Shown: piece after piece, positions 32,966-43,912 of the stretch
Layout of the letters: each line of letters opens with the position of its first letter
Position numbering within the stretch: position 1 is the stretch's first letter
Source: Lepidostoma basale
Lineage: Eukaryota; Arthropoda; Insecta; Trichoptera; Lepidostomatidae
NCBI GenBank assembly: GCA_022606425.2
Contig: JAHDVF020001353.1
Coordinates: forward strand, 1,178,001 to 1,242,000
Reading direction: 5' to 3'
DNA length: 64,000 bases
The notes under the pieces: model-generated
Database searches by the model: none
The model's input: only the letters and a program-made list of their open reading frames with translations
What the model was told of the DNA's origin: nothing
Made by a program: the position numbers and the translations under genes

Positions 32966-33239
32966 TACTAATATTCACTGCTATGAACATTATCCATCTG
33001 AGACAAAACACAGTTTCTAAATCTCTCAAGACTCTCGTCAGTCAATTTGATGAGATCGTTATTACTGAAACTTTCTTTAAAGCAAAAAATAGTTTACCTT
33101 TCGGCTGCTGCAATAATCACACTTTGACTGTGACTGAATTGAAATATTTTCTAGAACAACTTTTTAATATATTTTTTGCAGAAGTAATTTTCATTTTCTC
33201 CTATATTCGACTTCACTTTGTGTTTTGGGTTCATATTTG

Positions 33240-33336
33240 AATAAATATAACTTCACTTAGTATTTTTACAAAACTTTATTACAGTTTTCACAGACATGTT
33301 TTGGTTATGATACAACCTTTGTAATGTTGTAAAATC
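33240..33336 (-). repeat. CATG-class hammerhead-like repeat end
   Basis: Contains the minus-strand motif 33293-33324 (TTACAAA, GGTT/AACC, AAAACATGTC). The flank ataaatataacttcacttag matches 38881-38938 and, inverted, 39890-39975. Confidence 0.45.
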
Positions 33337-33540
33337 GGGTGGTGGTCTAGGGGATAGAATGCTTGGCTCCTGATCCACGGGACTTGGGTTCAAACCTGGA
33401 CACGACCAGATTCCTTCTTCATAATAATGAGCTATTTTCTGCTCACATTGAAGATTGTAAAAATAAATTCTAATATTATTGATTTAAATCCTTGGTATTA
33501 GTATTTTTTTTAAATAAATAAATAAAAATACTAATAGGAA
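33337..33540 (+). mobile_element. tRNA-headed SINE (family 2)
   Basis: Head: ggtggtggtctaggggatag (A-box-like) and B box GGTTCAAACC (33387-33396). A different body ends taaatccttggtattag. Tails of the same family lie at about 2170-2275 and, inverted, 50110-50200. Confidence 0.6.
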
Positions 33541-33572
33541 TTATATTTATTCAAAAGTAATTATCAATTTTC

Positions 33573-33781
33573 TTAACCCTTCAAGGACGAGCGTGACCGT
33601 ATGGTAACACTACACGCATTTATCAAATGTCATCCCCACCCAAGCTATTTTTGCCGGATGTGGGCAGAGTGGGTGATAACCGAATTATCCCCCACTCTGC
33701 CCAAAATAGCTTGGGCGGGGATGACATTTGATAAATGCGTGTAGTGTTACCATACGGTCACGCTCGTCCTTGAAGGGTTAA
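33573..33781. mobile_element. Palindromic TTAA-flanked MITE
   Basis: 209 bp, nearly a perfect inverted repeat: TTAACCCTTCAAGGACGAGC ... and its complement ending gaagggTTAA. Arms are about 95 bp. The centre is gataaccgaattatc. TTAA plus CCCTT suggests piggyBac-type mobilisation. No coding capacity. Confidence 0.8.
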
Positions 33782-33989
33782 GAAACTTACATTTACAGTT
33801 TTTAATCACTTTGTATATAGCTGTTGATAATGTAATAAAATACAATTTAAAAATATATACAAATGTGTAGGTTTACTTACTACTTCTTCTTCTTCTTATC
33901 GGCCGTTTATCGTCTACTGCTGAACGCACTTACTGTTTTTATATTTATGATTCGTGGAATACTGTTTTTATTTTTTAAACTTGTAATTA

Positions 33990-35054
33990 AAAACTATTTT
34001 ACCTGTATTATCCAGCCAGCTACATTTGCAGCTACGAATTGTCCCAGTTTATCATAATGCAATTCAATGTCTCTAAATGCGTTATGCTATCTTTTACTAG
34101 AGCATTGAGAACTGTGTATTATAGATACACAATGAACAACCAGCAACTAGCACATGTATCTACGATGAGAGATTTCGGGATCATCTATGAGAGTAGGCTG
34201 ACTTTTCGTGCACATGTTGAGAGGATTTGTGGCACTGCACTGAAGATGTTGGGCTTCATCGTCCGGACCGGCAGAGTTTTCAGGGATCCCAATGTGCTCA
34301 GAGTCCTATACAACGCATTGGTTCGGAGCAGACTCGAAAGTGGTTCTGTGATATGGAGTCCTCACGAGGCGAAATATTCCATTATGCTGGAGAGGGTTCA
34401 GCAAAAATTTCTGAGGTATCTCTACATGAGGGAGTATGGAAGCTATCCTTGGCTCTATCCCACGGCATTTCTTTTGGGAATGCTCGGAACCAATTCTCTA
34501 CAGCTTCGAAGAGATGGACATCTAATTACCCATTTCTTTAGATTAATTAGGGGATACTTCGAGAACTCGGCCGTACTGGAGGGTGTTCGGCTTTTTGTCC
34601 CCGATAGATATCTCCGATAGCGACAGCACAGATTGTTTTACCTACCGGCTGCCAGAACCAATCTGCCTCTGGTGACACCGGTGGGAAGAGCAATTAGTCT
34701 GCTGAACGCGGTCTCCTCGGAGATCGACGTCTTTCATGTTAGTGAAAGTACGTTCAGAAGGCAAATACTCTTAATTCTGGAGAGTATCCTGTCTTCCTAA
34801 TGTTGAACCATCTCTTATGCGTTTCTGGTAGTATACTATATATAATATATTATTTTACCTGTTCTCAATAGATGCCTTAAAAATAAATTTTGTAATGTCT
34901 GTTGATGAAATAAACTGATTTGATTTGATTTGATTTGAAAATATTAAGCATAATCTTGTAGTAAGAAATGAAAGCATAATTTATTCATTCATATATGAGA
35001 TGCAAAACCATTTTTTTAACTGCAAATGTAGCAAGCCGGACAATGAAGGTTAAA
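33990..35054. mobile_element. TTAA MITE (family 3) carrying a retroelement
   Basis: The left part (agctacatttgcagctacga, cccagtttatcataat) and right part (tttaactgcaaatgtagcaa, ggttaa at about 35054) belong to one MITE family also seen at 37192, 38396 and 55017. The (TGATT)n retroelement 34039-34936 lies between the two halves. Confidence 0.6.
34039..34936 (+). mobile_element. Non-LTR retrotransposon 3' part, (TGATT)n tail
   Basis: A 193-residue open frame to 34620: SRLTFRAHVERICGTALKML, GFIVRTGRVF, LRVLYNALVRSRLESGSVIW, RVQQKFLRYLY. This is the post-RT region of jockey/I-type elements, 3' to the YADD core, which is absent. It is followed by about 310 bp of 3' UTR and a terminal aactgatttgatttgatttg. 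The frame is unusually well preserved for a truncated copy, so the insertion may be young. Related 3' ends: 10589-10855, 59510-59606, 62711-62985, and inverted 58540-58630. Confidence 0.8.
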
Positions 35055-35204
35055 TGAGAAACTTTTAACAATGAAGGTTAAATGTGGTTCTTGAACATTC
35101 TAAAACTCCATATTTAATAATTAATACAAATGAAAACATCTGTTTTCTAGAAGTTTTATTATATTTTATGTGAATTAATTATATTATGTTTTGCCTGTCG
35201 AATA

Positions 35205-35840
35205 TAATAATAATAAATTGGATAATTTATAGAGCGCCTTTTTTTGAATTACTCATCTCAAGGGCGCTGTACTTGGATGCTCCGTTTTATAAAATAGATA
35301 AAAATAATAATAATGATACCAATAATAATAAACATCTTTAGTATGAGGGCTGCACCTGACGTAGTCGATCAGCCCTTCCTATCAGAAAATGATAATTTGA
35401 AAAGGTGCGTTTTGAGTCTCGATCTAAACTCTGATTGATTCTCAATGCATTTAAGGTCCGCTGGAAGATTGTTCCAAGCTGAAGGGCCGGCTAACGCGAA
35501 GGCTCGGTCGCCAAAGTTTGTGTTTGGGCAGCGTTTTGGCACGGTCAATCTACCGATCGCAGAAGACTTAGCTGATCGCAATGTAGACTGTCTAGCATTC
35601 AGGTTCTCGTTGATGCAGAGTTAAGTTATATAAGCTGGTGCCATTCCATGCGACGTCTTATAGACCGTCCAGCAGAGCTTGTATTGTATCCTTTCTGGAC
35701 ATTTCAGCCAGTGGAGCTCCTTAAGATGCTGTATTATGTGACAACTCTTTGGCACACCCCTCATCAGTCTTGCTGCTGCATTGAATGCAGACTGGAGAAG
35801 GCATAATAAAACTTCTTGAAAACAGATGTTTTCATTCATA
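35205..35840 (-). mobile_element. CR1/L2-like retrotransposon 3' end, (ATT)n tail
   Basis: Minus strand in two frames: QSAFNAAARLMRGVPKSCHI, LKELHWLKCPERIQYKLCW and MAPAYIT, then [18 protein letters not shown] and FRSRLKTHLF. These are the standard blocks at the end of CR1/L2 proteins. A tail of attatta units lies at 35205-35220. One frameshift and a gap near 35600. Confidence 0.85.
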
Positions 35841-36518
35841 TTAATGAGAAACTTTTAATTATTAAGAAATCACTGAAGATTAATTTTTGAGCTATTGAAG
35901 ATTAATTTTTAAGCTTTAAAATAAAACAGTAAAGAAATATTAGATTTGATATTACGTAAAATTTTCTATAATCTTATTAAAAAAAACTTAGTCAATAAGA
36001 AGACTGGATATTTTTATAATATAATCACAGGGTTTTCAAAAAGAACCTGTTGAAAATGTTGTAATCTAAGTTTAAGCGATGTCATAAATGTAAATATATT
36101 TTTTTGCGCGTCGCATTTGTAAATGTAAATAATAAGAATTACGTTTGTAATAAAGTTTATCATTTCAAGAAATAAAAGCCATTCTTTATTTTGTTAAATA
36201 TTTATTGTTTGTTAATTAGGTAAAATAATCATGCTAGACAGCTAAGGAACAGACCAAAGGATACACTAAAAAGCCTTTTTTTTTTACACAATATAAAACT
36301 TCTATTTGCAGTCTTCGTATTTTGAAACTTCGTTAATGAAGTTTGACGATTTAAATAAACTCACGACTGGGAACACCCAACCTTTCTGAAAGAGCATTTA
36401 AAACATATTCACCGCACAGCAATTCTAACATTGTTTACTGATATAATGTTGGCTTCAAATAGTTAAAACAATGTTAAAACTGTTATGCAGCAAATGTACA
36501 ATAGTTTATAATAAAATC

Positions 36519-36812
36519 CTAAACATAATGTCGAAAATAAAAACAAATGTTTTTTTTAGTTCTACACTTAAATAACATAAAACAATTGAAAGTCCGGTGG
36601 AAAATAAATTGGGAAGAACGCGCGTTATAAGCGAAGGCAAGGGAAATGAAAATATCTATCACATATTGATTTTCTGCTTTCGACAGTTTGGATACTCGCC
36701 AAATGCTTTCGGAATAAATACCTTTATCGAGGCCGTTCATCAACTTGTAGTTTTTTAGTTTTAAGATAAAATTAAATATCGTGTTATCATGTTCATCGCC
36801 CGGTGATGACAT
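36519..36812 (-). CDS. Unrecognised 97-residue open frame
   Basis: Starts MSSPGDEHDNTIFNFILKLK, continues DKGIYSESIWRVSKLSKAEN and DIFISLAFAYNARSSQFIFH, and ends at a TAG at 36519-36521. The first 75 residues have mixed, protein-like composition and varied codons; the last 20 or so (KTKKNICFYFRHYV-like) look non-coding, as if the frame runs past an exon end. No repeat copy of it was noticed in the window. It could be an exon of an unrecognised gene, a gene relic, or chance. I cannot assign a function. Confidence 0.3.
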   Translation of the reverse strand: MSSPGDEHDNTIFNFILKLKNYKLMNGLDKGIYSESIWRVSKLSKAENQYVIDIFISLAFAYNARSSQFIFHRTFNCFMLFKCRTKKNICFYFRHYV

Positions 36813-37462
36813 TTTGTTAACCGCACAATAAATTAAATAATTAATTAATTACAAAGTATAAACTAGAATACAATAAATTAAGCGAGAACATTTGAGAAGG
36901 TTTTCAAACTAAAAACAAATACAAAATTGTCAAGGAATAATCACAATTTTTCTCTTTTACACGAGGCAGTACTCCGGATGGTGGAAGGCAGAGATTCATA
37001 CAATATTCAACACACAAAATCAAACACTTCAATAAATTACATGATTAACAAATCCAACAGACGATATACTTAAAACATTTTAAATATAACAGTGACTTAA
37101 CCATATTTCTGATGGAAACTACGATGAGAAACATTTTAACCCATTAATGCCACAATTGTTTACTTATTATACAATAGTTTTAGTCTGTTAATTAACCCCT
37201 CATTGTGCGACTGACTTCAAATGCAGTAAAAATAATTGTTTTTAAACTGCGGTCGATTACATTTTCACCTCAGACAGACAGTCCCAGTTCATCAAAATAT
37301 TACGTACAATTTAGTTGTAAAGTTTATAAGATGAAATGTGAACTGCAAATGTAGTTATGCCGCAGCTCAAAACTATATTTTTAATAATTAATACGAATGA
37401 AAACGTCAGTTTTCTAGAAGTTTTATTATATTTTATGGGAATGACATGTTTCGCTCTTCTAA

Positions 37463-38105
37463 AGGTCCATTTACACTGGACCGTCATCAGCCGATAATGA
37501 CACGTCATGCATGCGTTTGCGTTGAGAAAATAATGTTTTTTTTTTGTTTTGATGGTGTCTTGTTACTTTTAATTAATGCAGATTCCGTTCATATTATATT
37601 TGAATTCTGAAATAATCGCCATGTCCACGGTGAATTTAAATGGTATTCTGTAAAAAATAATTATATCGCACCGTGAGTGTAAAACCTACGTAAGTGCAAA
37701 TATACAGTTTGGAGATATGGGAGTTTAAACATTTCATATTGCTTGGAAAAACTGTTTTTTTTAAATAAACCAATGATTTTCGGTTTATAGTAATATACCT
37801 ATAAACCGAAAATCATTGGTTTATTTAAAAAAAAAAAACAGTTTTTCCAAGCAATATGAAATCTTTAAACTCCTATATCTCCAAACTGTATATTTGCACT
37901 TACGTCGGTTTTACACTCACGGTGCGATATACTGTAGGAAACACATCCTGAAAAATATTGATCATTTTTATTAAGTGTCAATTTTATGTAGGTAGGTGCT
38001 TTCTTCAGCAACCCCCAACAGCGATTTTTATTATATAGAGATTCAAGGCTATTTTTATCGTGAAGTGTCGGTATCGGCTGATGACTGTCCAGTGTAAATG
38101 GACCT
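37463..38105. mobile_element. Harbinger-like MITE inserted at TAA
   Basis: 643 bp, inverted ends AGGTCCATTTACACTGGACC and the complement of gtccagtgtaaatggacct. Direct TAA on both sides (37460-37462, 38106-38108). The inner inverted blocks tcatcagccgat/atcggctgatga continue the TIR. Confidence 0.7.
37663..37931. mobile_element. Fold-back MITE, copy 1
   Basis: About 269 bp, arms almost identical: atatcgcaccgtgagtgtaa ... and its complement ending cggtgcgatat. The centre is tataggtatattac-like. A shorter, partly deleted copy is at 54773-54964. Confidence 0.8.
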
Positions 38106-38395
38106 TAAGGCCTTATCAAATGTCTATATATATAAAAAATATTTTTAAGACTGCAAATGTAGTCAGCCAAACTATAAGGGTTAATTAGGATGCAAAATTT
38201 CATAATAGAACAAATGTATTTTACTCACACAAGATTTAATGGGATAGATTTGTTAGGATTGCTCTGAAAAAATTAACCAACACATGTTGCTCTAAAGAAA
38301 AAAAATTGCATCCTTTACAGACGCTGTTCATTAACGGGTTTAACACTTATATTTTCTCATATTCTGGGCATGTAGTGTGACAAAGAAGATCTTTT

Positions 38396-38631
38396 TTATT
38401 CCCTATTGTGCACTGGCTACATTTGTAGTATAAAAATTGCCTTGTTAGCTACATTTGCAGCTAGGACATCAGACTGATAGTCCCAGTTCATCATAATATT
38501 AAGTACTATTAAGTAGTAAGGAACTGAAGCTTTATAAGATACATTAAAAAATGAGCTGCAAATCTAGTTTGCCCCAGTTTAAAATCAGTTTTTTTTACTG
38601 CAAATGTAGTCGGCTGGCACAATAGAGGTTA
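38396..38631. mobile_element. TTAA MITE (family 3), short copy
   Basis: ccctattgtgcactggctac, atttgcagctaggacatcag and actgcaaatgtagtcggctg, ending atagaggTTAA (38628-38631). The left TTAA is decayed. Confidence 0.55.
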
Positions 38632-38879
38632 ATCAAAGATTTTTTTTTAATCACTCAATTTGCCACACTGCTCCATTATCCATATAATATATCGCGAATT
38701 CAACTAACAAGAAAAATTCTTAACATAAAATACAGTTTAAAAAGAACATTCAATAAAAATTGATGGCAAAACACGGTGAAAGGGATAAATAGTGTGAAGG
38801 GTAATAATTCTATTTTACAAAATGTTGCTTTTATAAAAAAATGCATTGCAGATCTCAAAATAAATGAAAGCGTGTTAGA

Positions 38880-39975
38880 ATAAATTTGAATAAATATAAT
38901 TACACTTGGTATCGCAACATTTTATTTCACTTAACACAGACATGCTTCGGTTATAAAATAACCTTCATCAATGTGCACAATTTTAACTTTAAACTCTTTA
39001 AGGGTTCAGATGGGTAGTAGGGCTGCGGTGGAGTATGCTTTACTGGAAAGTATGCCCCTAAAAATATCGTAATGCGCCATGTTGCAACAACACCAGCAAC
39101 ATTACTACCAAGTCCAACTCTCTAGCGTCCTCCAGTGGTCTCTCAGGCCCCACGAACCCCGGGCAATGTGACCACTGTCATAGCAGATAGAGAGGGGAAT
39201 AGCGAGTTTCCAGCGCTATAAAACTGGATACTCCCAGCTCCCAGGAAGGAAAGGTAACCCCAACAGAAACTCCTCCATAAAAGGCAAGGAGAAACCACTC
39301 TGGGCAAACAAAAAAAAAAAAACTCCCCAGGACATCACTACAAACCATCTGACACAGGACAAAGAGGTCTACGCCAGAGTGACAGCCGACGTCGGGAGGA
39401 TATGGCACTCCAAGAAGAAGAAATTTAAATTGTGTACATTGATAAAGCACTCAAGAACAACAAAGAATTGTACTAGTTTGAGAATAGAATACTTAGAACG
39501 ATCCTGGGACCCAGACCCGGTGTTGCAGCAGGAACTTGGAGCCATAGGAGCAACCAAGACATCCGTACGATGACCCAGCAGCCCCTTATATCGAGCACCG
39601 TGAGAGCCGGTCGCTTAGCTGGGCACGTATGCCTTGCCGAAGAGACCAGAGCAATCAAGACCCTGTATGTGTCTAGACCGACTGGAGTAAGACCTCTAGG
39701 AAGGCCTAGACAGCGCCTAATGGACAATGTTCTGGCTGACCTGGCTAGGTTGGGTGAATCGGACTGCTGGGAGCAAAAGGCGCAGGATCGAGGAGGCTAA
39801 AACTCTTCAAAGGTTGTATGGCCATAGGAAGTAAGAAGTAGTACATTGATAAAGGTTATGTTATATCTGAAACATGTCTGTGTTACATGATAATAAAGTG
39901 TTATAATACCAAGTGTAATTATGTGTATTCAAATATGAATCCACAACACAAAGTGAAGGCGAATATATAAGAAAA
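38880..39975. mobile_element. Element with inverted hammerhead-like termini
   Basis: The left terminus (38881-38980) and right terminus (39840-39975) are inverted copies: aattacacttggta / taccaagtgtaatt, plus one motif each (38939-38971 minus; 39846-39878 +). The minus motif has stem I CACA/TGTG and TTGATGA ... GAAGCATGTC. The interior holds a GC-richer segment (39010-39350) and an RT fragment (39360-39835). The layout recalls inverted pseudo-LTRs of Penelope-like elements, but no Penelope RT or GIY-YIG domain is present. Confidence 0.45.
39360..39835 (+). mobile_element. Non-LTR RT C-terminal fragment
   Basis: FENRILRTILGPRPGVAAGT, RAGRLAGHVCLAEETRAIK, GVRPLGRPRQRLMDNVLADL, SDCWEQKAQDRGG: a typical post-RT tail with R-P-L-G-R-P-R. 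It lies between the inverted termini of 38880-39975 but belongs to a different class of element. Confidence 0.75.
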
Positions 39976-40599
39976 TGTATTATTCTTGTTATTCGATTAA
40001 CAGCAACTGCTGTTGCGGCAAAAGATATAGGCCTTTCTGTAACACGGGTGAGTGCAGTGTTTTCTTACTGTAGATATGTTACGTCAGTTAAATATTAACG
40101 TTGTATTTCAAAATGGACTCTCAACTTTTAATAAGTATAACGTCTAACAGCTACAAACTACGTTTACAAAAATCTAAACGCGGCAGAATACAAAAGAAGC
40201 AAACCAGAATTTTCATTCAACATTTTTGTTATTACAAATATTCATATACCGATTAATGGGTTTATATATATTTTTTTATATTATTTTGGTATTTCACTAT
40301 GTACACCTTAATTTACTCGTAAAATGGACTACCCTACTGTTATGTATAAGCTTGTCATGGGGGAATATATATAAATTGATACAAATGAGATCGAAATACG
40401 GAAAATTTTGTTTCAACCCTCGGCGGTTCAGATCAAACGATGCTTCGTTCAATGAATTTAAAATGTTCGCAAAACTGTCAAATTTAAATTTTTTTATTAA
40501 CTTAAAAAAAGCGTTCACTTCAGGATTCGATAATAGTGAGTTTTTTTATGAATTAAAACAGTTTTTTTTTCACTTTTATGTTTAGTTTTCTCAACGTGC

Positions 40600-40924
40600 C
40601 GTCATCATAGTAAGAACTAAATATATTTTTTAAATTCAATCTTTTTAAGATGGTTTGGACAAGTCGCACGCTTAATAGTAAACTGACCGATTATGGTTTA
40701 GGTCATAATTGATTTAACATTAGACGGAGACTTATGTTAACGCTATCCATCTATTTTTCACAATGTTAACGCTATCCATTCGTACGTATGATAATCGTTC
40801 ACAATGTTAACGCTATCCATTCGTACGTGTTTTTCGACTGTTTTTGTTAAAACACCGACTCATGTCATATTGCGCAAAACTTGCTTTTTTGAGTTAAGTC
40901 AGTGTTCTATTAAGCATGCGAAGT
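40600..40924. repeat. Short tandem duplications
   Basis: The block tcacaatgttaacgctatcc (with attcgtacgt) occurs three times between about 40735 and 40830, spaced roughly 30-40 bp. No gene. Confidence 0.5.
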
Positions 40925-41142
40925 GTAAAGAATGAATGATAAAAAAATGTATGTTAACGATAACGCAACAAGAAATAGAGGAAAACCGAAGATAATGAGG
41001 CACGATCAAATCAATCAAATATTAAATGTCGGCAACGTGAGAAGTCAGAGAATAAGACGTGCGTACGTGACACGATGTACGAATGTTGAGAATGGTGGTC
41101 AAATCTTTCTGCCTACCCCTTCATGAAACGGCGTGATAGGAA
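40925..41142 (+). mobile_element. (GTTA)n-family non-LTR 3' fragment
   Basis: [39 protein letters not shown], ending ctacccc...ggcgtgata. Shortened tail. Confidence 0.7.
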
Positions 41143-42235
41143 TTTAAAATCTTTTTTTAAATTAAATTTATTGAGTGATTTATTACACTCTGGCTTAGTC
41201 TTAATTTTTTTATTGCAGTGAATAAACTACAAAAGTGGAAAAAATGTGTTTTAATTCATAATTTTTTTTTCTCGTATCGAAAAAAGTTGATCCGTTTTGA
41301 TAAAAAAAAAAAGAGCTGTCATGATTTGTTCTAAACAAAATAGTGATATATTGTTTCTTCTCACTAGATAATTTAACTATGACGAAATTTCTCTGAATAT
41401 TGTTTATTTATTAAAAAAAAATAGAAAAAATACCTTAGATATATTTTTCTAACAAATCTCCCACCGATGAAAATACGATTTTCAAAAACTGTATCCCTCG
41501 CAATCACATTCAAAGCTTCAACATTTATTATCATATGTGGACAGACACCGTTCATAATAATGTATCAAAGGCATTCTGTAACGTGTTGTTAGAATATCGT
41601 TACATTCTAAAACTCGTCAGTTGAAAAAGGCTGATATTAAAAAAAAACAACCAAACATAAGACTACGGAGTAATGGAGTAATTTATTCCGTCTTACAAAC
41701 GACATAATCTTCAAGAATTTCTTAAACCTACGAAAGAAAAATTACACGCTCACTGATAGACGAATAATAAAAGCCTTTTTCACTTGCATACTCATTTTAA
41801 TTTAAGATAAACATCAATAAATTATCTACAATCAAACTGGGAAATTTTCCGTTGTACACCGGGTGTATCCACTGAGAAATAAGGCATCCTATTAAATTCA
41901 TTCCGCAATGAAAATTCCACTTTATTAATTATTTTCACTCTGTGACATTCAATTTGTAATATGTCGTGAAACTGTACCAATTAGTTTCTGCGAGGAGCGA
42001 CGAAATATGTCCGCGGCCCGTCGCAATCCATAATACTTAAACGCAAAAGGATCTACAAACATGAATCCACGTTATTTTACCTTATCCTGCAAACAGATCA
42101 TTATTACTGTACTTAATGCATTCGTAAGTATAATAATTGCGGATATTACCCACTCCTTTCTAGTGACTCGGTCACCGAAGTGGAACCGTTTGTGCCTCCA
42201 ACGATTTGTGACGAAAATAATTTTCCCACAACCTT
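41143..42235. other. AT-rich intergenic stretch
   Basis: No supported gene or repeat terminus. The short frame at 42061 has no recognisable motif. Confidence 0.35.
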
Positions 42236-42690
42236 TCTTTTGTTTAATAATTAAATAAAATGATGTTTTTTAACTACTTCCACTTTTGTCTTTATTTAGA
42301 CAGCGACCGGTTTCCCCAGGCTCGCTGGCATCGACAGACTGGTGACACTATTGTAAACTTAGTCCTTTATATACATACAGATCAGGGGTGGCAAACATGA
42401 TTCTATACAAAAATAATCCTCAAATATTTATGTAAAATTTTCTGAATTTAAATATTGGTATTACAGGTATTTGAATATTTAAATTCAGAAAGTTTTACAT
42501 AAATATTTGAAGATTATTTTTGTATAGAATCATGTTTACCACCCCCGATCTGTATGTATATAAAGGACTAAGTTTACAATAGTGTCACCAGTCTGTCGAT
42601 GCTAGCGAGCCTGGCGAAACCGGTCGCTGTCTAAATAAAGACAAAAGTGGAAGTAGTTAAAAAACATTGTTTTATTTAATTATTATTTAA
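42236..42690. repeat. Large fold-back with head-to-head hammerhead-like motifs
   Basis: Arms of about 200 bp: tttttaactacttccacttt (42268) to its complement at 42660, and tgacactattgtaaacttag to its complement near 42585. Motifs: 42304-42338 (minus) and 42590-42629 (+: CAGT, CTGTCGA, T, GCTAGcgagCCTGGC, GAAA, CCGG, TC, GCTG). Stem I CAGT/GCTG pairs with one wobble. Related to 24199-24430. Confidence 0.65.
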
Positions 42691-43912
42691 AATGAACTTC
42701 CATCAAGAGATTTCAGTAAAATCATTTGATTTCTTTTGTTTGTTTTAATTTGTTTCAAATATTAATATTACTTAAATACATCATGCAGCCAGCAATTAGC
42801 TTAATTTTACTAGCAAATAATATACTGTTTTTTTTTGGGTAATCTGTTTTAAAATGGAGTTTGCTGATCGAGATGTTAAAACTTATATTTAAGATGGACT
42901 TTCAACGTGAAAATGATAGATTTCAGATACATAAGACTATGGCCACATAGGCATCCAATTGAGCCTGCTCAGATTATCCAGCAGGAGTTTTTGTTGATCG
43001 ATCTGTTTTCTACATCTAACGATCAACACTCCCGAACTACCGTGACTTGTATTTATGGTTCGTCATTCCGAAATCGGTTGTAATTAGACAAATGGTGTTT
43101 TAAACGTATAAAATAATGTTTTAAGCTGTTTTCACTATATTTTAGTCCCGGTAAAGACTACCATATGTTATATCTGTAGTATACATGTCCTAATCATACA
43201 ACGGAAGTGATTCTAACGAGTTTCACTCCACCGTCACACTAATCAATAATTAATTTAAAACCCTCATTATACAGACGAGTGTTCAACCACTTGGAATAAC
43301 TCAAATTGGATATTTGAGAATTTAAACTGGAAACTTCACCGCAACACGGGAGTTTTAATATTAACGAGAAAATTACAAATTTAAAAATCGTAACGAGGTA
43401 CGATTTGTATCTAATTCACATACAAAATTAACTCAAAGTTTTTATTTTTATTACCGAGTACTTAAAAAAACATCAAATTTAAAAAAATATCTTACAAGAT
43501 TTGTTATATATTTTTATCCAGTATGTAAAAGTGAAATAAAGGTGAATACAGTCACTGAAATGAAACTTTTACATGAACAATTTTATTTAAATTACATAAC
43601 GATTACCACAATAACATGCTTGTGTTAAGAGGCGCTATGATATTTGTATAAATAAATTTAACCTAACAAATACATATCCAGTTTCATTAACCAAATCCAA
43701 TTTTTCTTTTTTCTTTCTAATGTAAACTCTACATCAAAAGTGGAGTTTAAAAAAAATTATTAAAGTAAATATGGATAGTGTTGAAGGTCACTCGTCGCAA
43801 GGGTAGTTAGTAGAATCCGTCACGAATTACTGTAATATCATCACTAGGGTGGGGTTGGGGAGGGGAGTAATAACGGGTAAAGGGTTTCACCCGAGTCACC
43901 GGCGATGGAGTC
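42691..43912. other. msps downstream flank, nothing recognised
   Basis: AT-rich. The msps 3' UTR lies at its right end on the minus strand: within it, about 43849-43862 is CCCC-rich. No other gene seen. Confidence 0.4.

Larger units (their letters stand above)
37192..38184. mobile_element. TTAA MITE (family 3) with nested insertions
   Basis: Ends TTAACCCCTCATTGTGCGAC ... and the complement of actataagggTTAA (38181-38184), with sub-terminal caaatgcagt / actgcaaatgtagtc. It contains a hammerhead-like repeat split by a Harbinger-like MITE (37463-38105), which itself contains a fold-back (37663-37931). Confidence 0.65.

Noticed and set aside
33337..33410. tRNA gene
   Set aside because: Same reasoning: tRNA-like head joined to a repeat body whose tail recurs at 2170-2275 and 50110-50200.
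40226..40585. 119-codon hydrophobic frame resembling a membrane protein
   Set aside because: Composition is AT-driven Phe/Leu/Ile/Lys, and its end lies in a repeat (gaattaaaacagtttttttt) shared with 49905-50010 and 53300-53480.
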